Shown here: positions 30,859 through 41,613 of the stretch, one piece after another
Position numbering within the stretch: the stretch's first letter is position 1
Layout: each line of letters starts with the position of its first letter
Assembly: GCA_021773555.1 (NCBI GenBank)
Contig: JAJFKA010000081.1
Span: 1 to 51,734, forward strand
From: Gammaproteobacteria bacterium
GTDB lineage: Bacteria; Pseudomonadota; Gammaproteobacteria; Pseudomonadales; Azotimanducaceae
Direction: 5' to 3'
Length of the DNA stretch: 51,734 nucleotides
Notes under the pieces: model-generated
What the model saw: the letters and a program-made list of their open reading frames with translations, nothing else
Databases searched by the model: none
Told to the model about the DNA's origin: nothing
Made by a program: the position numbers and the translations under genes

Positions 30859-31221
30859 ATGGCCGATCACTCCTTTCCTGCCTCAAAAAGACTTACCGTT
30901 TCACAAGAATTTGACGCTGTTTTCAAACATAACCAGCTTCGACTTAGCAAGCCGGAATTTCTCATGCTTGCGCGCAGAAACGACCTTGGCAGCAGCAGAT
31001 TGGGTATGGTCGTCAGTAAAAAAATTACACCAGCCGCCAATCAACGCAATCGACTGAAGCGTTTAATCAGAGAAGCTTTTCGGCTAACAGAATTACCTGC
31101 TATCGATATACTTGTGCTAACGAGGTCCAGGGTTAATGAACGTTCTAATCATCAGGTACTCAGTCTGCTATTCCAGTTTTTTGCAGAGATTACGGCATCC
31201 GACGAGAGATTGAAGGCGTGA
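30859..31221 (+). CDS. rnpA: Ribonuclease P protein component
   Basis: Protein subunit of RNase P, which trims the 5' ends of tRNA precursors together with its RNA. The 120-residue basic protein shows [17 protein letters not shown] near the N-terminus and the central RNA-binding RNR motif in [16 protein letters not shown]. The start at 30859 matches the family N-terminus, although its ribosome site is weak. The stop overlaps the yidD start (GTGA). Order rpmH-rnpA-yidD-yidC is standard. Confidence 0.95.
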   Translation: MADHSFPASKRLTVSQEFDAVFKHNQLRLSKPEFLMLARRNDLGSSRLGMVVSKKITPAANQRNRLKRLIREAFRLTELPAIDILVLTRSRVNERSNHQVLSLLFQFFAEITASDERLKA

Positions 31222-31469
31222 AACCCATTTTGATAAAACTCATCTGGCTCTATCAGGCTACTCTAAGCGGATTGCTGGGTCAGCGCTGTCGTTTCTACCC
31301 AAGTTGTTCACACTATGCGATTGAAGCGATTGAAAAACATGGTGTGGTAAAAGGTCTGCGACTATCAGTTTCCCGGGTGAGTAAGTGCCATCCATTCCAT
31401 GAGGGTGGAGTTGATCTGGTCCCGGAGCATGCTGGTTCAACGCCCCAAATTTATACCCCAGGCGAATAA
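31218..31469 (+). CDS. yidD: Membrane protein insertion efficiency factor YidD
   Basis: Small 83-residue protein of the YidD family, thought to help YidC insert membrane proteins. It shows [19 protein letters not shown] and [11 protein letters not shown], the cysteine-rich hallmark of the family, after an amphipathic N-terminal helix ([12 protein letters not shown]). Starts with GTG overlapping the rnpA stop, and its own stop overlaps the yidC start (TAATG), so the three genes are translationally coupled. Confidence 0.95.
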   Translation: MKPILIKLIWLYQATLSGLLGQRCRFYPSCSHYAIEAIEKHGVVKGLRLSVSRVSKCHPFHEGGVDLVPEHAGSTPQIYTPGE

Positions 31470-33142
31470 TGGACATCCAACGTATAGCAATAATTTTCGG
31501 CCTGGCGGTGACTGCCTATATGTTGGTGCTGGCGTGGAATGATGACTACGGTAGTAACTCAGCCAGGCCTGCAGAACCTGCCGTTGTTAACCAGGATTCA
31601 ACCCAACCAGATTCGCTTTTGCCCGTCCCGGTTACGCCCTCAGTCGAGGGGGATATTGTTCCGGTTATTGAAGATCGACCGATCGTATCCAGGCAGGAAG
31701 CAGTGCTTAGCGAAGACCTTTTCATTCATGTCGTCACAGATGTGCTTGATTTAACTATCGATCTGCGTGGAGGGGATATCACGAGTGTTACCCTGCCTAA
31801 ATATCCAGCCGATCTGGCGACTCCCCTCATACCTTTTCAGCTGGTAAGCCCCAGGAATGGCTACAGTGCCCAAAGTGGTCTTATTGGCCCAAATGGTATC
31901 GACAAATCGGGAAATCGCCCCGTCTTTCGGTCGTCGGCGAGTCGATTTGAGATGGGTACGGCGGATGAATTGTCTGTTGTTCTGACTCTCGATTCTCACC
32001 AGGGACTTACGGTGAGAAAGCGTTTCTCATTGCGAAGAGCTGATTATCTGGTTGACGTCAATTATGAAATCGACAACAAGTCAGATGGACAGGCAACAGT
32101 AGCGTTTTTCTCGCAGATTAAGCGCGACGGCCAGCCACCCGCCGATGAGGAAGTGAACAGTATGGGGTTAAAGCCCTATGTCGGTGGAGCAACCAGGGCG
32201 AAAGACGAGCTTTACAAAAAGTTAAGCTTTGAGGATATCGAGGAAGAACCGTTCAAAGAGAAAGTAGATGGTGGCTATATCGCTATGGTCCAGCACTACT
32301 TCGTAAGCGCGTGGGTTCCAGAGAAGGGACGTGAATATACCTACCAGGCCAGAAAACTGGCTGACCAGGATATTTATCTGCTTGGATTTACCTCACCACT
32401 GCTGACTATCCCGGTTGGACAAACGCTGGTAACAGGGGCGCAATTTTATGTTGGCCCCAAAGATCAGTATCGTCTGGAGGAGATAGCGGAAGGCCTGGAT
32501 CTGACGGTCGACTATGGTTTTCTCTGGTGGCTGGCGCAACCCTTGTTCCACCTGCTGACGTTCATCCACAGCATATTTGGAAACTGGGGAGTGGCCATTA
32601 TTCTGCTGACAGTGATCGTTAAAACATTGCTTTACCCCTTGTCAGCAGCGAGCTTCAAATCAATGGCAAAAATGCGAAAGCTGCAACCAGAGATGGCTCG
32701 TTTGAAGGAACGATTTGGCGACGACAAACAACAGTTCTCTCAGGCCATGATGGAGTTGTACAAGAAAGAAGGAGCAAATCCGTTAGGCGGCTGTCTGCCT
32801 ATTCTGTTGCAAATGCCTGTTTTTCTGGCACTTTACTGGACGCTCATGGAAAGTGTTGAGCTTCGTCAGGCTCCTTTTGCGCTATGGATTAATGACTTGT
32901 CGGTTATGGATCCTTACTTCGTGCTACCGATCCTGATGGGTGGATCAATGTTCCTGACGCAAATGATGCAGCCGGAACCACCAGATCCGGTTCAGGCGAA
33001 AGTCTTCAAAATGATGCCAATCATGTTTACATTTTTCTTTCTCTGGTTTCCTTCGGGTCTTGTTCTCTACTGGCTGGTCAACAACATCCTGTCTGTATTA
33101 CAGCAGTGGTATGTCACCCGACAGATCGACAAAGGAACATGA
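31469..33142 (+). CDS. yidC: Membrane protein insertase YidC
   Basis: Inner-membrane insertase working alone and with Sec, needed for proteins such as ATP synthase subunits a and c, encoded 8 kb further on. At 557 residues it has an N-terminal membrane anchor, the large periplasmic beta-sandwich domain typical of Gram-negative YidC (about 60-350) and the conserved five-helix core: WGVAIILLTVIVKTLLYPL with the groove arginine-type region KSMAKMRKLQPEM, then NPLGGCLPILLQMPVFLALYW and MPIMFTFFFLWFPSGLVLYWLVNN. The start overlaps yidD. Confidence 0.97.
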   Translation: MDIQRIAIIFGLAVTAYMLVLAWNDDYGSNSARPAEPAVVNQDSTQPDSLLPVPVTPSVEGDIVPVIEDRPIVSRQEAVLSEDLFIHVVTDVLDLTIDLRGGDITSVTLPKYPADLATPLIPFQLVSPRNGYSAQSGLIGPNGIDKSGNRPVFRSSASRFEMGTADELSVVLTLDSHQGLTVRKRFSLRRADYLVDVNYEIDNKSDGQATVAFFSQIKRDGQPPADEEVNSMGLKPYVGGATRAKDELYKKLSFEDIEEEPFKEKVDGGYIAMVQHYFVSAWVPEKGREYTYQARKLADQDIYLLGFTSPLLTIPVGQTLVTGAQFYVGPKDQYRLEEIAEGLDLTVDYGFLWWLAQPLFHLLTFIHSIFGNWGVAIILLTVIVKTLLYPLSAASFKSMAKMRKLQPEMARLKERFGDDKQQFSQAMMELYKKEGANPLGGCLPILLQMPVFLALYWTLMESVELRQAPFALWINDLSVMDPYFVLPILMGGSMFLTQMMQPEPPDPVQAKVFKMMPIMFTFFFLWFPSGLVLYWLVNNILSVLQQWYVTRQIDKGT

Positions 33143-33184
33143 TACGAGGTTAAAACACCGACCGTATTCGAGTCTTCAAAAACA

Positions 33185-34543
33185 GTGATAAGCAATAGTA
33201 CTATTGTTGCGCAAGCAACACCGCCGGGCAAAGGTGGTATTGGCATTGTCAGACTATCTGGACCTGCTGTGCCAGAAATTGCGAAAGCCCTTGTTGGTCA
33301 ACTTCCCAAACCGCGTTTCGCGACTTATACCCAATTCACTGATAAGGATGATCAGACCATTGATCAGGGATTGGTGATTTATTTCCCGGGACCTGCATCA
33401 TTTACCGGTGAAGACGTTCTTGAGCTACAGGGACATGGCGGTCCTTTCGTGATGACAATGTTAATTGAACGGTGCCTGCAGTTAGGTGCTCGACTCGCCA
33501 GACCCGGTGAGTTCAGTGAGCGGGCTTTTTTAAATGACAAGATGGATTTGTCTCAGGCAGAGGCAATTGCTGACCTGATTGACAGCGCGAGTAGCGCGGC
33601 AGCAAAGAGTGCTGTTCGCTCTCTTCAGGGAGAGTTTTCAAAAAGAATCCATACGCTGGTCGAACAAGTGACTCGACTGCGTATGTTCGTCGAAGCAGCC
33701 ATAGATTTTCCCGAGGAAGAAATAGATTTTCTCTCTGACGAGCGGGTTGAGGCGATGCTCAAGTCGATAATTGAAGAATTCAATGATCTGTTAAAAGGAG
33801 CCGTTCAGGGTTCAATGTTGAGAGAAGGCGTGAGCCTGGTTCTGGTAGGTCGGCCGAACGCCGGGAAATCAAGTTTGCTCAATAATTTGACAGGTAAAGA
33901 GTTGTCTATTGTCACGGATATTCCAGGAACTACCCGGGACGTCATAGACGACTATCTGCATCTCGACGGATTGCCTCTCAGGTTGATTGACACGGCAGGA
34001 CTACGGGAAACGCATGACCAGATCGAGCAGGAAGGTGTTCGCAGGGCGCTGGCTGAAATTTCAAAAGCGGATCATCTGATACTGATTATTGACTGCGAAG
34101 CTCATCAGGGTCATCTGCGCACAACGCTTGATGCGCTAAGCGCTGAAGTCCCTTTGGAAATACCAACGACTATTGTTTTAAATAAAATTGACCTGGCAGA
34201 TACCTGGGAAACTGAACTGCAACCATTGCCTAAAAACTGGATACCCCTGTCAGCCAAAACTGGTCAGGGGGTCGATGTTTTGCGCGCTCACCTTAAAGAA
34301 GCGCTGGGGTATTCGGCCAACCAGGAAGGTAGCTTTATCGCCAGAACCAGGCACGTGCATGCGCTCCGGCAAGCCAACGATGCAGTATTGACCGGTAGAG
34401 CAAGGCTGCTGGATCAAAATGCCGGAGAACTCCTGGCTGAGGAATTGAAGATTTGCCAGCAGGCCCTGGGGGAAATTACCGGCACGGTAACCAGTGATGA
34501 ACTGCTGGGCAGAATTTTTTCCAGTTTCTGTATTGGGAAGTAG
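33185..34543 (+). CDS. mnmE: tRNA modification GTPase MnmE (TrmE)
   Basis: With MnmG makes the cmnm5 modification of wobble uridine in several tRNAs. The 452-residue protein has an N-terminal folate-binding domain beginning STIVAQATPPGKGGIGIVRLSGP, a GTPase domain with GRPNAGKSSLLN (about 223), DIPGTTRD, DTAGLRE and NKID, and the C-terminal CIGK motif at the very end. Starts with GTG, aligned to the family N-terminus. Its partner mnmG follows on the same strand after 109 bases. Confidence 0.96.
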   Translation: MISNSTIVAQATPPGKGGIGIVRLSGPAVPEIAKALVGQLPKPRFATYTQFTDKDDQTIDQGLVIYFPGPASFTGEDVLELQGHGGPFVMTMLIERCLQLGARLARPGEFSERAFLNDKMDLSQAEAIADLIDSASSAAAKSAVRSLQGEFSKRIHTLVEQVTRLRMFVEAAIDFPEEEIDFLSDERVEAMLKSIIEEFNDLLKGAVQGSMLREGVSLVLVGRPNAGKSSLLNNLTGKELSIVTDIPGTTRDVIDDYLHLDGLPLRLIDTAGLRETHDQIEQEGVRRALAEISKADHLILIIDCEAHQGHLRTTLDALSAEVPLEIPTTIVLNKIDLADTWETELQPLPKNWIPLSAKTGQGVDVLRAHLKEALGYSANQEGSFIARTRHVHALRQANDAVLTGRARLLDQNAGELLAEELKICQQALGEITGTVTSDELLGRIFSSFCIGK

Positions 34544-34585
34544 ACTGATGGTGATCACTACCATCGGGGAAAACCCGGCGATTCA

Positions 34586-34613
34586 TGGACAATAAGTCCC
34601 GCAACCGTATACT
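34586..34613 (+). promoter_or_regulatory. Probable sigma70 promoter for mnmG-rsmG-parAB
   Basis: TGGACA (34586-34591) and TATACT (34608-34613), 16 bases apart, lie 40 bases before the mnmG start. Upstream, just after the mnmE stop, GATGGT (34547-34552) pairs with ACCATC (34560-34565) to form a hairpin without a T-run, which may separate the two units. Confidence 0.55.
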
Positions 34614-34652
34614 GGCGGTCCGGGTAGATTGGCGGGACGGTTTTTGGAGGCC

Positions 34653-36563
34653 ATGCAAGCAGATTTTGATGTCATAGTAGTGGGCGGCGGACACGCCGGT
34701 ACGGAAGCCGCATTGGCCGCCGCTCGCAGCGGTGCGCGTACGTTACTGATTACCCAGAACATCGAGACGCTTGGTCAGATGTCGTGTAATCCGGCGATCG
34801 GTGGAATTGGTAAAAGCCATCTGGTTAAGGAAATAGACGCGCTGGGGGGTGTGATGGCACTGGCTGCTGACTATGCAGGCATCCATTTTCGCATCCTCAA
34901 TGGTCGAAAAGGCCCCGCAGTTCGGGCGACTCGAGCGCAGGCAGACAGGCAGCGGTACAAAGCCTTTGTCCGTGGCGCGCTGGAGAACCAGCAAAACCTG
35001 AGTATCTTTCAGCAGTCTGTCGATGATTTGATTGTTGAGGGCGACACGGTAACGGGTATTGTCACCGACATGGGCTTGCGATTTTCGGCAGCCACCGTGG
35101 TACTGACCGTGGGCACGTTCCTCGGTGGCCTGATTCACGTCGGCATGGATAAGCGGCAGGGTGGTCGTGCGGGGGATGCGGCAGCTAACAGGCTGGCGGA
35201 TAGATTGCGGGAGATGCCGTTCAATGTTGACCGGCTTAAGACCGGTACACCGCCGCGCATTGACGGTAAAACTGTGGACTTCACTGATCTGGAAGAACAA
35301 CCAGGCGATGAGCCTCGACCGGTCATGTCATACCTGTCCACAATTGACGTTCATCCGCAGCAGGTATCCTGTTTTATCACTCATACCAACCCGGTTACCC
35401 ACGAGCTGATCCGGGCTGGCCTGGATCGATCTCCGCTGTATACCGGAGAAATAGACGGAGTTGGACCACGTTACTGCCCGTCAATCGAAGATAAGGTCGT
35501 TCGTTTCGCAGAAAAGAACTCGCACCAGATATTTATCGAACCGGAAGGTCTGGGAACAACTGAACTGTATCCCAACGGTATTTCCACAAGTTTGCCGTTC
35601 GACGTTCAGGTAGCGCTGGTGAGATCCATCAAAGGATTTGAAAATGCGCATATCACGAGGCCGGGTTACGCAATTGAGTACGACTATTTCGAACCCCGTG
35701 ACCTCAAATCCACCCTGGAAACCCGGCACTTGAAGGGACTCTATTTTGCCGGCCAGATCAATGGCACGACTGGTTATGAGGAAGCCGCAGCACAGGGACT
35801 AATCGCCGGTTTGAATGCAGCAAGGCAGGCCCGTGGTGAATCCGGATGGTGTCCCGGACGAAATGAAGCCTACATCGGCGTATTGATTGATGATTTGATC
35901 ACAATGGGAACCAAAGAGCCGTATCGTATATTCACCAGTAGGGCAGAGTATCGTTTGATTCTCAGGCAGGACAATGCAGACCGCCGACTAACCCCCATGG
36001 GCCGGGAACTGGGACTGGTGGACGAAGTCCGATGGGCGAAGTTTAATCGCAAGCAGGATGCGATCACCGATTGGGCTGGCAGAATGACCAGCACTTTTGT
36101 GCAGCGTGGTGATAGCAGGATAGAACAGCTTTTGGGCCAGGACATGGCCAGGGAATACAGTTTAATCGATCTGCTGCGCAGACCAGACGTGGCCATCGGC
36201 GCACTGCTAACTGCGGCAGATATGGACGCACCGGCGGTTGAAGTTCAGGAACAAATAGAAATTGACTGTAAATATGAAGGATACATAGCCCGGCAACAGG
36301 GAGAGATAGATCGGGTACAGGCGCAACACAACCTCGCGATTCCGGATGACATCGACTACCTGGCGATTCATGGATTGTCCAATGAGGTGAGTCAGAAATT
36401 ACAGCAGGTCAGACCGGCGACGATCGGTCAGGCCGGTAGAATTTCTGGCATAACACCGGCAGCAATCTCACTGCTGCTCATCTATTTGAAAAAACAGCAA
36501 GCCGCTGGAATGGTAAGGCAAACGAAGCAAAACCCGAATGCAGCCACAAAAAAGCTCGCCTGA
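34653..36563 (+). CDS. mnmG: tRNA uridine-5-carboxymethylaminomethyl modification enzyme MnmG (GidA)
   Basis: FAD enzyme working with MnmE on wobble uridine of tRNA. I start it at the ATG of [20 protein letters not shown], 636 residues. GGAGG is only two bases upstream, and an in-frame TTG at 34629 is a less likely alternative. The FAD loop GGGHAG is at about 11-16, followed by [30 protein letters not shown], with the catalytic cysteines typical of MnmG, and the C-terminal tail is complete. The stop overlaps the rsmG start (TGATG). Confidence 0.96.
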   Translation: MQADFDVIVVGGGHAGTEAALAAARSGARTLLITQNIETLGQMSCNPAIGGIGKSHLVKEIDALGGVMALAADYAGIHFRILNGRKGPAVRATRAQADRQRYKAFVRGALENQQNLSIFQQSVDDLIVEGDTVTGIVTDMGLRFSAATVVLTVGTFLGGLIHVGMDKRQGGRAGDAAANRLADRLREMPFNVDRLKTGTPPRIDGKTVDFTDLEEQPGDEPRPVMSYLSTIDVHPQQVSCFITHTNPVTHELIRAGLDRSPLYTGEIDGVGPRYCPSIEDKVVRFAEKNSHQIFIEPEGLGTTELYPNGISTSLPFDVQVALVRSIKGFENAHITRPGYAIEYDYFEPRDLKSTLETRHLKGLYFAGQINGTTGYEEAAAQGLIAGLNAARQARGESGWCPGRNEAYIGVLIDDLITMGTKEPYRIFTSRAEYRLILRQDNADRRLTPMGRELGLVDEVRWAKFNRKQDAITDWAGRMTSTFVQRGDSRIEQLLGQDMAREYSLIDLLRRPDVAIGALLTAADMDAPAVEVQEQIEIDCKYEGYIARQQGEIDRVQAQHNLAIPDDIDYLAIHGLSNEVSQKLQQVRPATIGQAGRISGITPAAISLLLIYLKKQQAAGMVRQTKQNPNAATKKLA

Positions 36564-37207
36564 TGCCTGTCAGGCAGTTGATCAAGCGTGGGCTGGCTCA
36601 ATTGCCCTTTACCACAGACGAGCGTTTTAACGATCTGTCGCATCTTTTTCTCACCCGACTGGCTCGCTGGAACCACACCTTTAACCTGACCGGGGTACGC
36701 TCCATTGAAGAAATGGTTGCTCGCCACTTGATGGATTCGCTCGTACTGGCGCCTTATCTGACCGGGAGTGATATCATCGACGTCGGCAGCGGAGCAGGGC
36801 TACCGGGGATTCCGCTGGCAATTCTCTATCCTGACAAACACTTTCTGTTGCTCGACTCAAACGGCAAAAAAACCCGCTTTATCACCCAGGCCAGCATTGC
36901 GCTGGGTCTGGATAATGTCACAGTTCACCAGGGACGAGTGCAGGAATACGATCAAGCGACGTTCGATCATGTACTTTGTCGGGCATTTGCGCCCTTGCCG
37001 AAACTGTCCAGGCTGGTTGCGCATCTGGTGAGACAGGATGGCAATGTGCTCGCCATGAAAGGCTCACAGGATGAACTGGCGGCGGCAGATTCCGGCCTGG
37101 TGGTCACCCGGGTGATTGAGTTGGCGGTACCTTTGCTCGACGCCCGGCGATCAGTGGTTGAGCTGCATCGACTCCCCTCGTGCCGAACGGGTCCTGTCGA
37201 CGCATGA
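36563..37207 (+). CDS. rsmG: 16S rRNA (guanine-527-N7)-methyltransferase
   Basis: Methylates G527 of 16S rRNA using SAM. The 214-residue protein includes WNHTFNLTGVRSIEEMVARHLMDSL and the SAM loop DIIDVGSGAGLPGIPLAI, then LLLDSNGKKTRFI, all typical of GidB/RsmG. It overlaps mnmG at its start by one base and parA at its end by four (ATGA). Gene order mnmG-rsmG-parA-parB is the standard origin-proximal one. Confidence 0.96.
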   Translation: MPVRQLIKRGLAQLPFTTDERFNDLSHLFLTRLARWNHTFNLTGVRSIEEMVARHLMDSLVLAPYLTGSDIIDVGSGAGLPGIPLAILYPDKHFLLLDSNGKKTRFITQASIALGLDNVTVHQGRVQEYDQATFDHVLCRAFAPLPKLSRLVAHLVRQDGNVLAMKGSQDELAAADSGLVVTRVIELAVPLLDARRSVVELHRLPSCRTGPVDA

Positions 37208-38004
37208 GTATCGTGCTGGCGGTAGCGAATCAAAAAGGCGGGGTCGGCAAGACCACGACAACAGTGAATCTCGCAGCTTCGCTCGCGGCCATGAAACGAG
37301 AAGTACTGCTCGTAGACATGGATCCCCAGGGGAATGCAACGATGGGCAGTGGCATCGATAAGGCCGATGTCGAAGCCTCCAGCTACGATGTGTTGGTGGA
37401 TCGGCTGCCAATCAGCGAGGCCATCATTAATGCAGAAGCAGCGGGTTATTATCTGCTGGCCGCAAACGCTGAACTCACTGGTGCTGAGATCGAACTATTG
37501 GAAATGCCGGAGCGCGAGTTTCGACTGAAAAGCGCGTTTACCGAAGTTCGTGATCGCTTCGACTATATTATTATTGACTGCCCGCCATCACTGAGCCTGC
37601 TCACGCTAAACGCTCTGGTTGCCGCTGATGGGGTCGTGATTCCAATGCAATGTGAGTACTATGCGCTGGAAGGACTGTCCGCGCTGGTCAACACGATCGG
37701 CTGGATTACCGGCAACCTCAATCCAGGGCTGCATATCGAGGGCATTATCCGCACCATGTACGATCCAAGAAACAGTTTGACCCTGGATGTCTCCAAACAG
37801 CTGACGGAACACTTTGGTGACAAGGTGTACCGAACCGTTATTCCTCGAAATGTACGCCTGGCCGAAGCGCCCAGTTACGGTGTACCGATTCTCTATTACG
37901 ACCGGCAATCGCGAGGGGCGCAGGCTTATCTGGCACTGGCGGGAGAAGTGGTTCGTCGACATCCGGCAGTGCGTATCGATCAGGGAGGCCGGGATGGCAG
38001 CTAA
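37204..38004 (+). CDS. parA: Chromosome partitioning ATPase ParA
   Basis: Walker-type ATPase that drives origin segregation with ParB. I start it at MSIVLAVANQKGGVGKTTT, 266 residues; the frame upstream is only out-of-phase rsmG. The deviant Walker A is KGGVGKTT (11-18), followed by VLLVDMDPQGN and IIIDCPPSLSLLT (Walker B). No N-terminal DNA-binding extension is seen, so it is of the chromosomal (Soj) type. Its last 11 bases overlap parB. Confidence 0.96.
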   Translation: MSIVLAVANQKGGVGKTTTTVNLAASLAAMKREVLLVDMDPQGNATMGSGIDKADVEASSYDVLVDRLPISEAIINAEAAGYYLLAANAELTGAEIELLEMPEREFRLKSAFTEVRDRFDYIIIDCPPSLSLLTLNALVAADGVVIPMQCEYYALEGLSALVNTIGWITGNLNPGLHIEGIIRTMYDPRNSLTLDVSKQLTEHFGDKVYRTVIPRNVRLAEAPSYGVPILYYDRQSRGAQAYLALAGEVVRRHPAVRIDQGGRDGS

Positions 38005-38854
38005 AAAAAGAGGTCTTGGCCGGGGTCTTGAGGCGTTGCTGGGACCACAATCCAAACAAACTACGCAAAGCGAGCTGACTGAGATTCCTATCGAATGGGT
38101 CAGGCCGGGTAAATACCAGCCACGCAAGGAGTTTGACGAACAGGGCCTGGCTGAGCTTGCAGCTTCGATCGGGGTTCATGGAATTATTCAGCCGGTGGTG
38201 GTGCGGAAAATTCAGGAAGATCACTTTGAGCTGATTGCCGGGGAGCGCCGTTGGCGAGCAGCGCAACTGGCTGGCCTTGAAAAAGTACCGGCGGTGATTC
38301 GTCGCGCCGATGACGAGGCTGTGCTGGCCATGTCGCTCATCGAAAATATTCAACGCGAGGATTTGAATCCCTGGGAAGAATCCCAGGCTCTGCACAGGCT
38401 GGTAGAGGAATTCGGGCTAACCCACGCCCAGGTTGCCGAAGCGGTCGGCAGAAGCCGAACGGCCGTTACCAACAGCCTTCGGTTAGCGAATCTGGCACCC
38501 GCCGTGGCGCGTATGTTGATCGCCGGTGATCTTGAAATGGGGCACGCGCGAACACTGCTCACGCTGGAAGATGATAGCCAGGAACGAGTTGCCCGGGAAA
38601 TCGTCGCAAAACAACTGAATGTGCGGCAGGCAGAGGCATTGGTCAGGCAACTGGGGAGAAAGGCCAGCCAGCCAGTCAGGCAGCCCGTCAAACTGGATGC
38701 TGATACCCGTCACCTGCAGGATCAGTTGTCCTCAAAGTTTGGCCAACCTGTGCAGATTAACCACAGCAGCAAAGGCAAGGGCAAGCTCATCATCCCGTAC
38801 AATAGCCTGGATGAGCTGGATGGTATCCTCCATCACTTTGGAGAGTTGGAGTAA
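37994..38854 (+). CDS. parB: Chromosome partitioning protein ParB
   Basis: CTP-dependent DNA clamp that loads at parS. I start it at MAAKKRGLGRGLEALLG (286 residues), with GGAGG upstream inside parA. Features include the ParA-activating N-terminus, the nucleotide-binding GERRWRAAQLAG and ENIQREDLNPWEE motifs, and the helix-turn-helix HAQVAEAVGRSRTAVTNSLRL that reads parS. The C-terminal dimer domain ends in HFGELE. Its likely sites in this window are the two parS in recF. Confidence 0.96.
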   Translation: MAAKKRGLGRGLEALLGPQSKQTTQSELTEIPIEWVRPGKYQPRKEFDEQGLAELAASIGVHGIIQPVVVRKIQEDHFELIAGERRWRAAQLAGLEKVPAVIRRADDEAVLAMSLIENIQREDLNPWEESQALHRLVEEFGLTHAQVAEAVGRSRTAVTNSLRLANLAPAVARMLIAGDLEMGHARTLLTLEDDSQERVAREIVAKQLNVRQAEALVRQLGRKASQPVRQPVKLDADTRHLQDQLSSKFGQPVQINHSSKGKGKLIIPYNSLDELDGILHHFGELE

Positions 38855-38902
38855 TGGGGCGTCGATATCAGTGAAAAAGGTGGTTTTTTCTGCTCCCTCA
38901 AG

Positions 38903-38931
38903 TTGAATGGATATCCTTTAATCTCTATACT
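38903..38931 (+). promoter_or_regulatory. Sigma70 promoter of the atp operon
   Basis: TTGAAT (38903-38908) and TATACT (38926-38931) with a 17-base spacer, 20 bases before the GTG of atpI. The short leader after it contains GAAGGA five bases before the start. The spacing and boxes are close to ideal. The 97-base gap between parB and atpI contains nothing else clear. Confidence 0.75.
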
Positions 38932-38951
38932 CTGCCCCCGCGAAGGATGGG

Positions 38952-39383
38952 GTGATTGAGGCTTTGTTTTCGGTGCTTTCCAAGCGATTCGGTCAAATTG
39001 AATCCCCGCTCGAGCGAATAGTATTTGTCCAGTTTTTATCGACTTTGGCGATTGGCGTATTAAGTTGCTTTTTTGGGTTGGTTGCTGCGTATTCTGCATT
39101 GTTAGGTGGCGCAATAAGTCTTTTACCCGCCTATATACTGCTGCGGCGATACAATAAACTGCCGGTTGGGGATGATTCCGGTTTGAAACAGGCGGTGACG
39201 GCCGAATTGGTCAGATTATCGTTGAGTGTGACGCTTTTTATTGCGACTTTTGTGCTGGTTGAACGACTAAACGTCCTGTTTTTCTTTGGGACATTTATCG
39301 GAACCCAATTTATTTTTCTGGTGGTACCAGTGGCCCAGGCCAATCGGCTGCGCAACCGGTACCGCAAAGGCATAAGCAGTTAG
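38952..39383 (+). CDS. atpI: ATP synthase protein I (assembly factor)
   Basis: Hydrophobic 143-residue protein with about four membrane helices; the family assists c-ring assembly or magnesium uptake. It starts with GTG after GAAGGA. Weakly conserved sequence, as usual for AtpI; the position as the first gene of an otherwise complete atp operon, and a pattern of two helical hairpins with polar loop RRYNKLPVG, support the call. Confidence 0.88.
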   Translation: MIEALFSVLSKRFGQIESPLERIVFVQFLSTLAIGVLSCFFGLVAAYSALLGGAISLLPAYILLRRYNKLPVGDDSGLKQAVTAELVRLSLSVTLFIATFVLVERLNVLFFFGTFIGTQFIFLVVPVAQANRLRNRYRKGISS

Positions 39384-40229
<846 letters not shown>

Positions 40230-40248
40230 AAAATACTAAGACGTTTAA

Positions 40249-40491
<243 letters not shown>

Positions 40492-40532
40492 AGCAGGCGA
40501 ACATTTCATTCAATTTTTTATTGAGGTGAAAA

Positions 40533-41003
40533 GTGAATATTAACCTTACGATGCTGGGGCAGTTGATATCCTTCGTGATGTTTGTGCTCTTCTGCATGAA
40601 GTTCGTGTGGCCTTACCTGACCCAGGTAATGCGTGAGCGTCAGGCATTGATCGCGGAAGGCCTGGAAAAAGCCACGGCCGCCGAGAAGCAGCTGGAGCAG
40701 GCTAACGAGTCGGCCGCAGTCGAGCTCGAACAGGCCAAGAAACAGTCCGCTGAGTTAATCGCGCAAGCGCGAAACCGGGCTAACCAGCTGGTTGAAGAGG
40801 CCAAGGAGAAGGCAAAGGAAGAGGCAGAAAAAATCATCCTGGGTGCCCAGTCGGATATTGATCAGGAGATAAATCGTGCCCGGGAACAACTACGGGCAAG
40901 GTTGGGAGAACTGGCGATTGAGGGTGCTGAAAAAATACTTGAAAGCACAATCGACAGGGGCATCCACCAGGAAATGCTCACCAAGCTTTCAGCGCAACTA
41001 TAG
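40533..41003 (+). CDS. atpF: ATP synthase F0 subunit b
   Basis: Peripheral stalk subunit: one N-terminal membrane helix (about 5-25), then a long alanine- and glutamate-rich coiled coil that reaches the F1 head. 156 residues, normal length. GTG start after TGAGGTG. It follows atpE by 41 bases. Confidence 0.96.
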   Translation: MNINLTMLGQLISFVMFVLFCMKFVWPYLTQVMRERQALIAEGLEKATAAEKQLEQANESAAVELEQAKKQSAELIAQARNRANQLVEEAKEKAKEEAEKIILGAQSDIDQEINRAREQLRARLGELAIEGAEKILESTIDRGIHQEMLTKLSAQL

Positions 41004-41016
41004 GTAGTCGCAGACC

Positions 41017-41559
41017 ATGGCAGAATCAGAACCCGCCACGATAGCCCGACCCTACGCGAGGGCGGCTTTTTCGTTTGCACTCGATCAGGCGGAAGGATTG
41101 CCTGTCTGGTCGCGCATGTTGTCGCTGCTTTCTGCCGCGCTGGACGAGGAGATAGTACGCAGCGCGCTTGATAATCCTCTACTGTCAGGATCGGATGAGG
41201 CCAGGCTGTTGTCTGACATCCTTGGTGATGAGCTAACGGATCAGGGACGCAACTTCATCAGCGTGCTGGCGCAATATAATCGAATAGCACTGTTGCCTGA
41301 CATTTTTGATATGTATGAGCTACTAAAAGCGAACCATGAGAAAACTATGGAAGTTGAGGTGACCAGTGCCTTTGAGGTTACCGAGGAAGAAAAGTCAGCC
41401 TTGTCTGAGGCGTTGAACAGAATGCTAAAAAGGAATATCAATCTGACAACAGGGGTTGATCAGAGTTTGCTCGGCGGTGTCGTCATCAGGGCGGAAGATA
41501 CTGTTATTGACAGTTCAGTCAAAGGCAAGTTACAGAAGCTCGCGCACGCGCTCGACTAA
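41017..41559 (+). CDS. atpH: ATP synthase F1 subunit delta
   Basis: Connects the b stalk to the top of F1. The 180-residue protein begins ESEPATIARPYARAAFSFAL, the family N-terminus, and ends with the conserved LLGGVVIRAEDTVIDSSVKGKLQKLAHAL. ATG 13 bases after atpF. Confidence 0.96.
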   Translation: MAESEPATIARPYARAAFSFALDQAEGLPVWSRMLSLLSAALDEEIVRSALDNPLLSGSDEARLLSDILGDELTDQGRNFISVLAQYNRIALLPDIFDMYELLKANHEKTMEVEVTSAFEVTEEEKSALSEALNRMLKRNINLTTGVDQSLLGGVVIRAEDTVIDSSVKGKLQKLAHALD

Positions 41560-41613
41560 CAGGTCCACTAAGGGCTTAAACGAATTTAACTACTTTTTCT
41601 CGAGGAACGGGAC

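Noticed and set aside
38872-38892. Possible parAB terminator (GAAAAA ... TTTTTTC)
   Set aside because: The stem is nearly all A-T with a short G-rich loop and would be too weak; no clear U-run after a GC stem.
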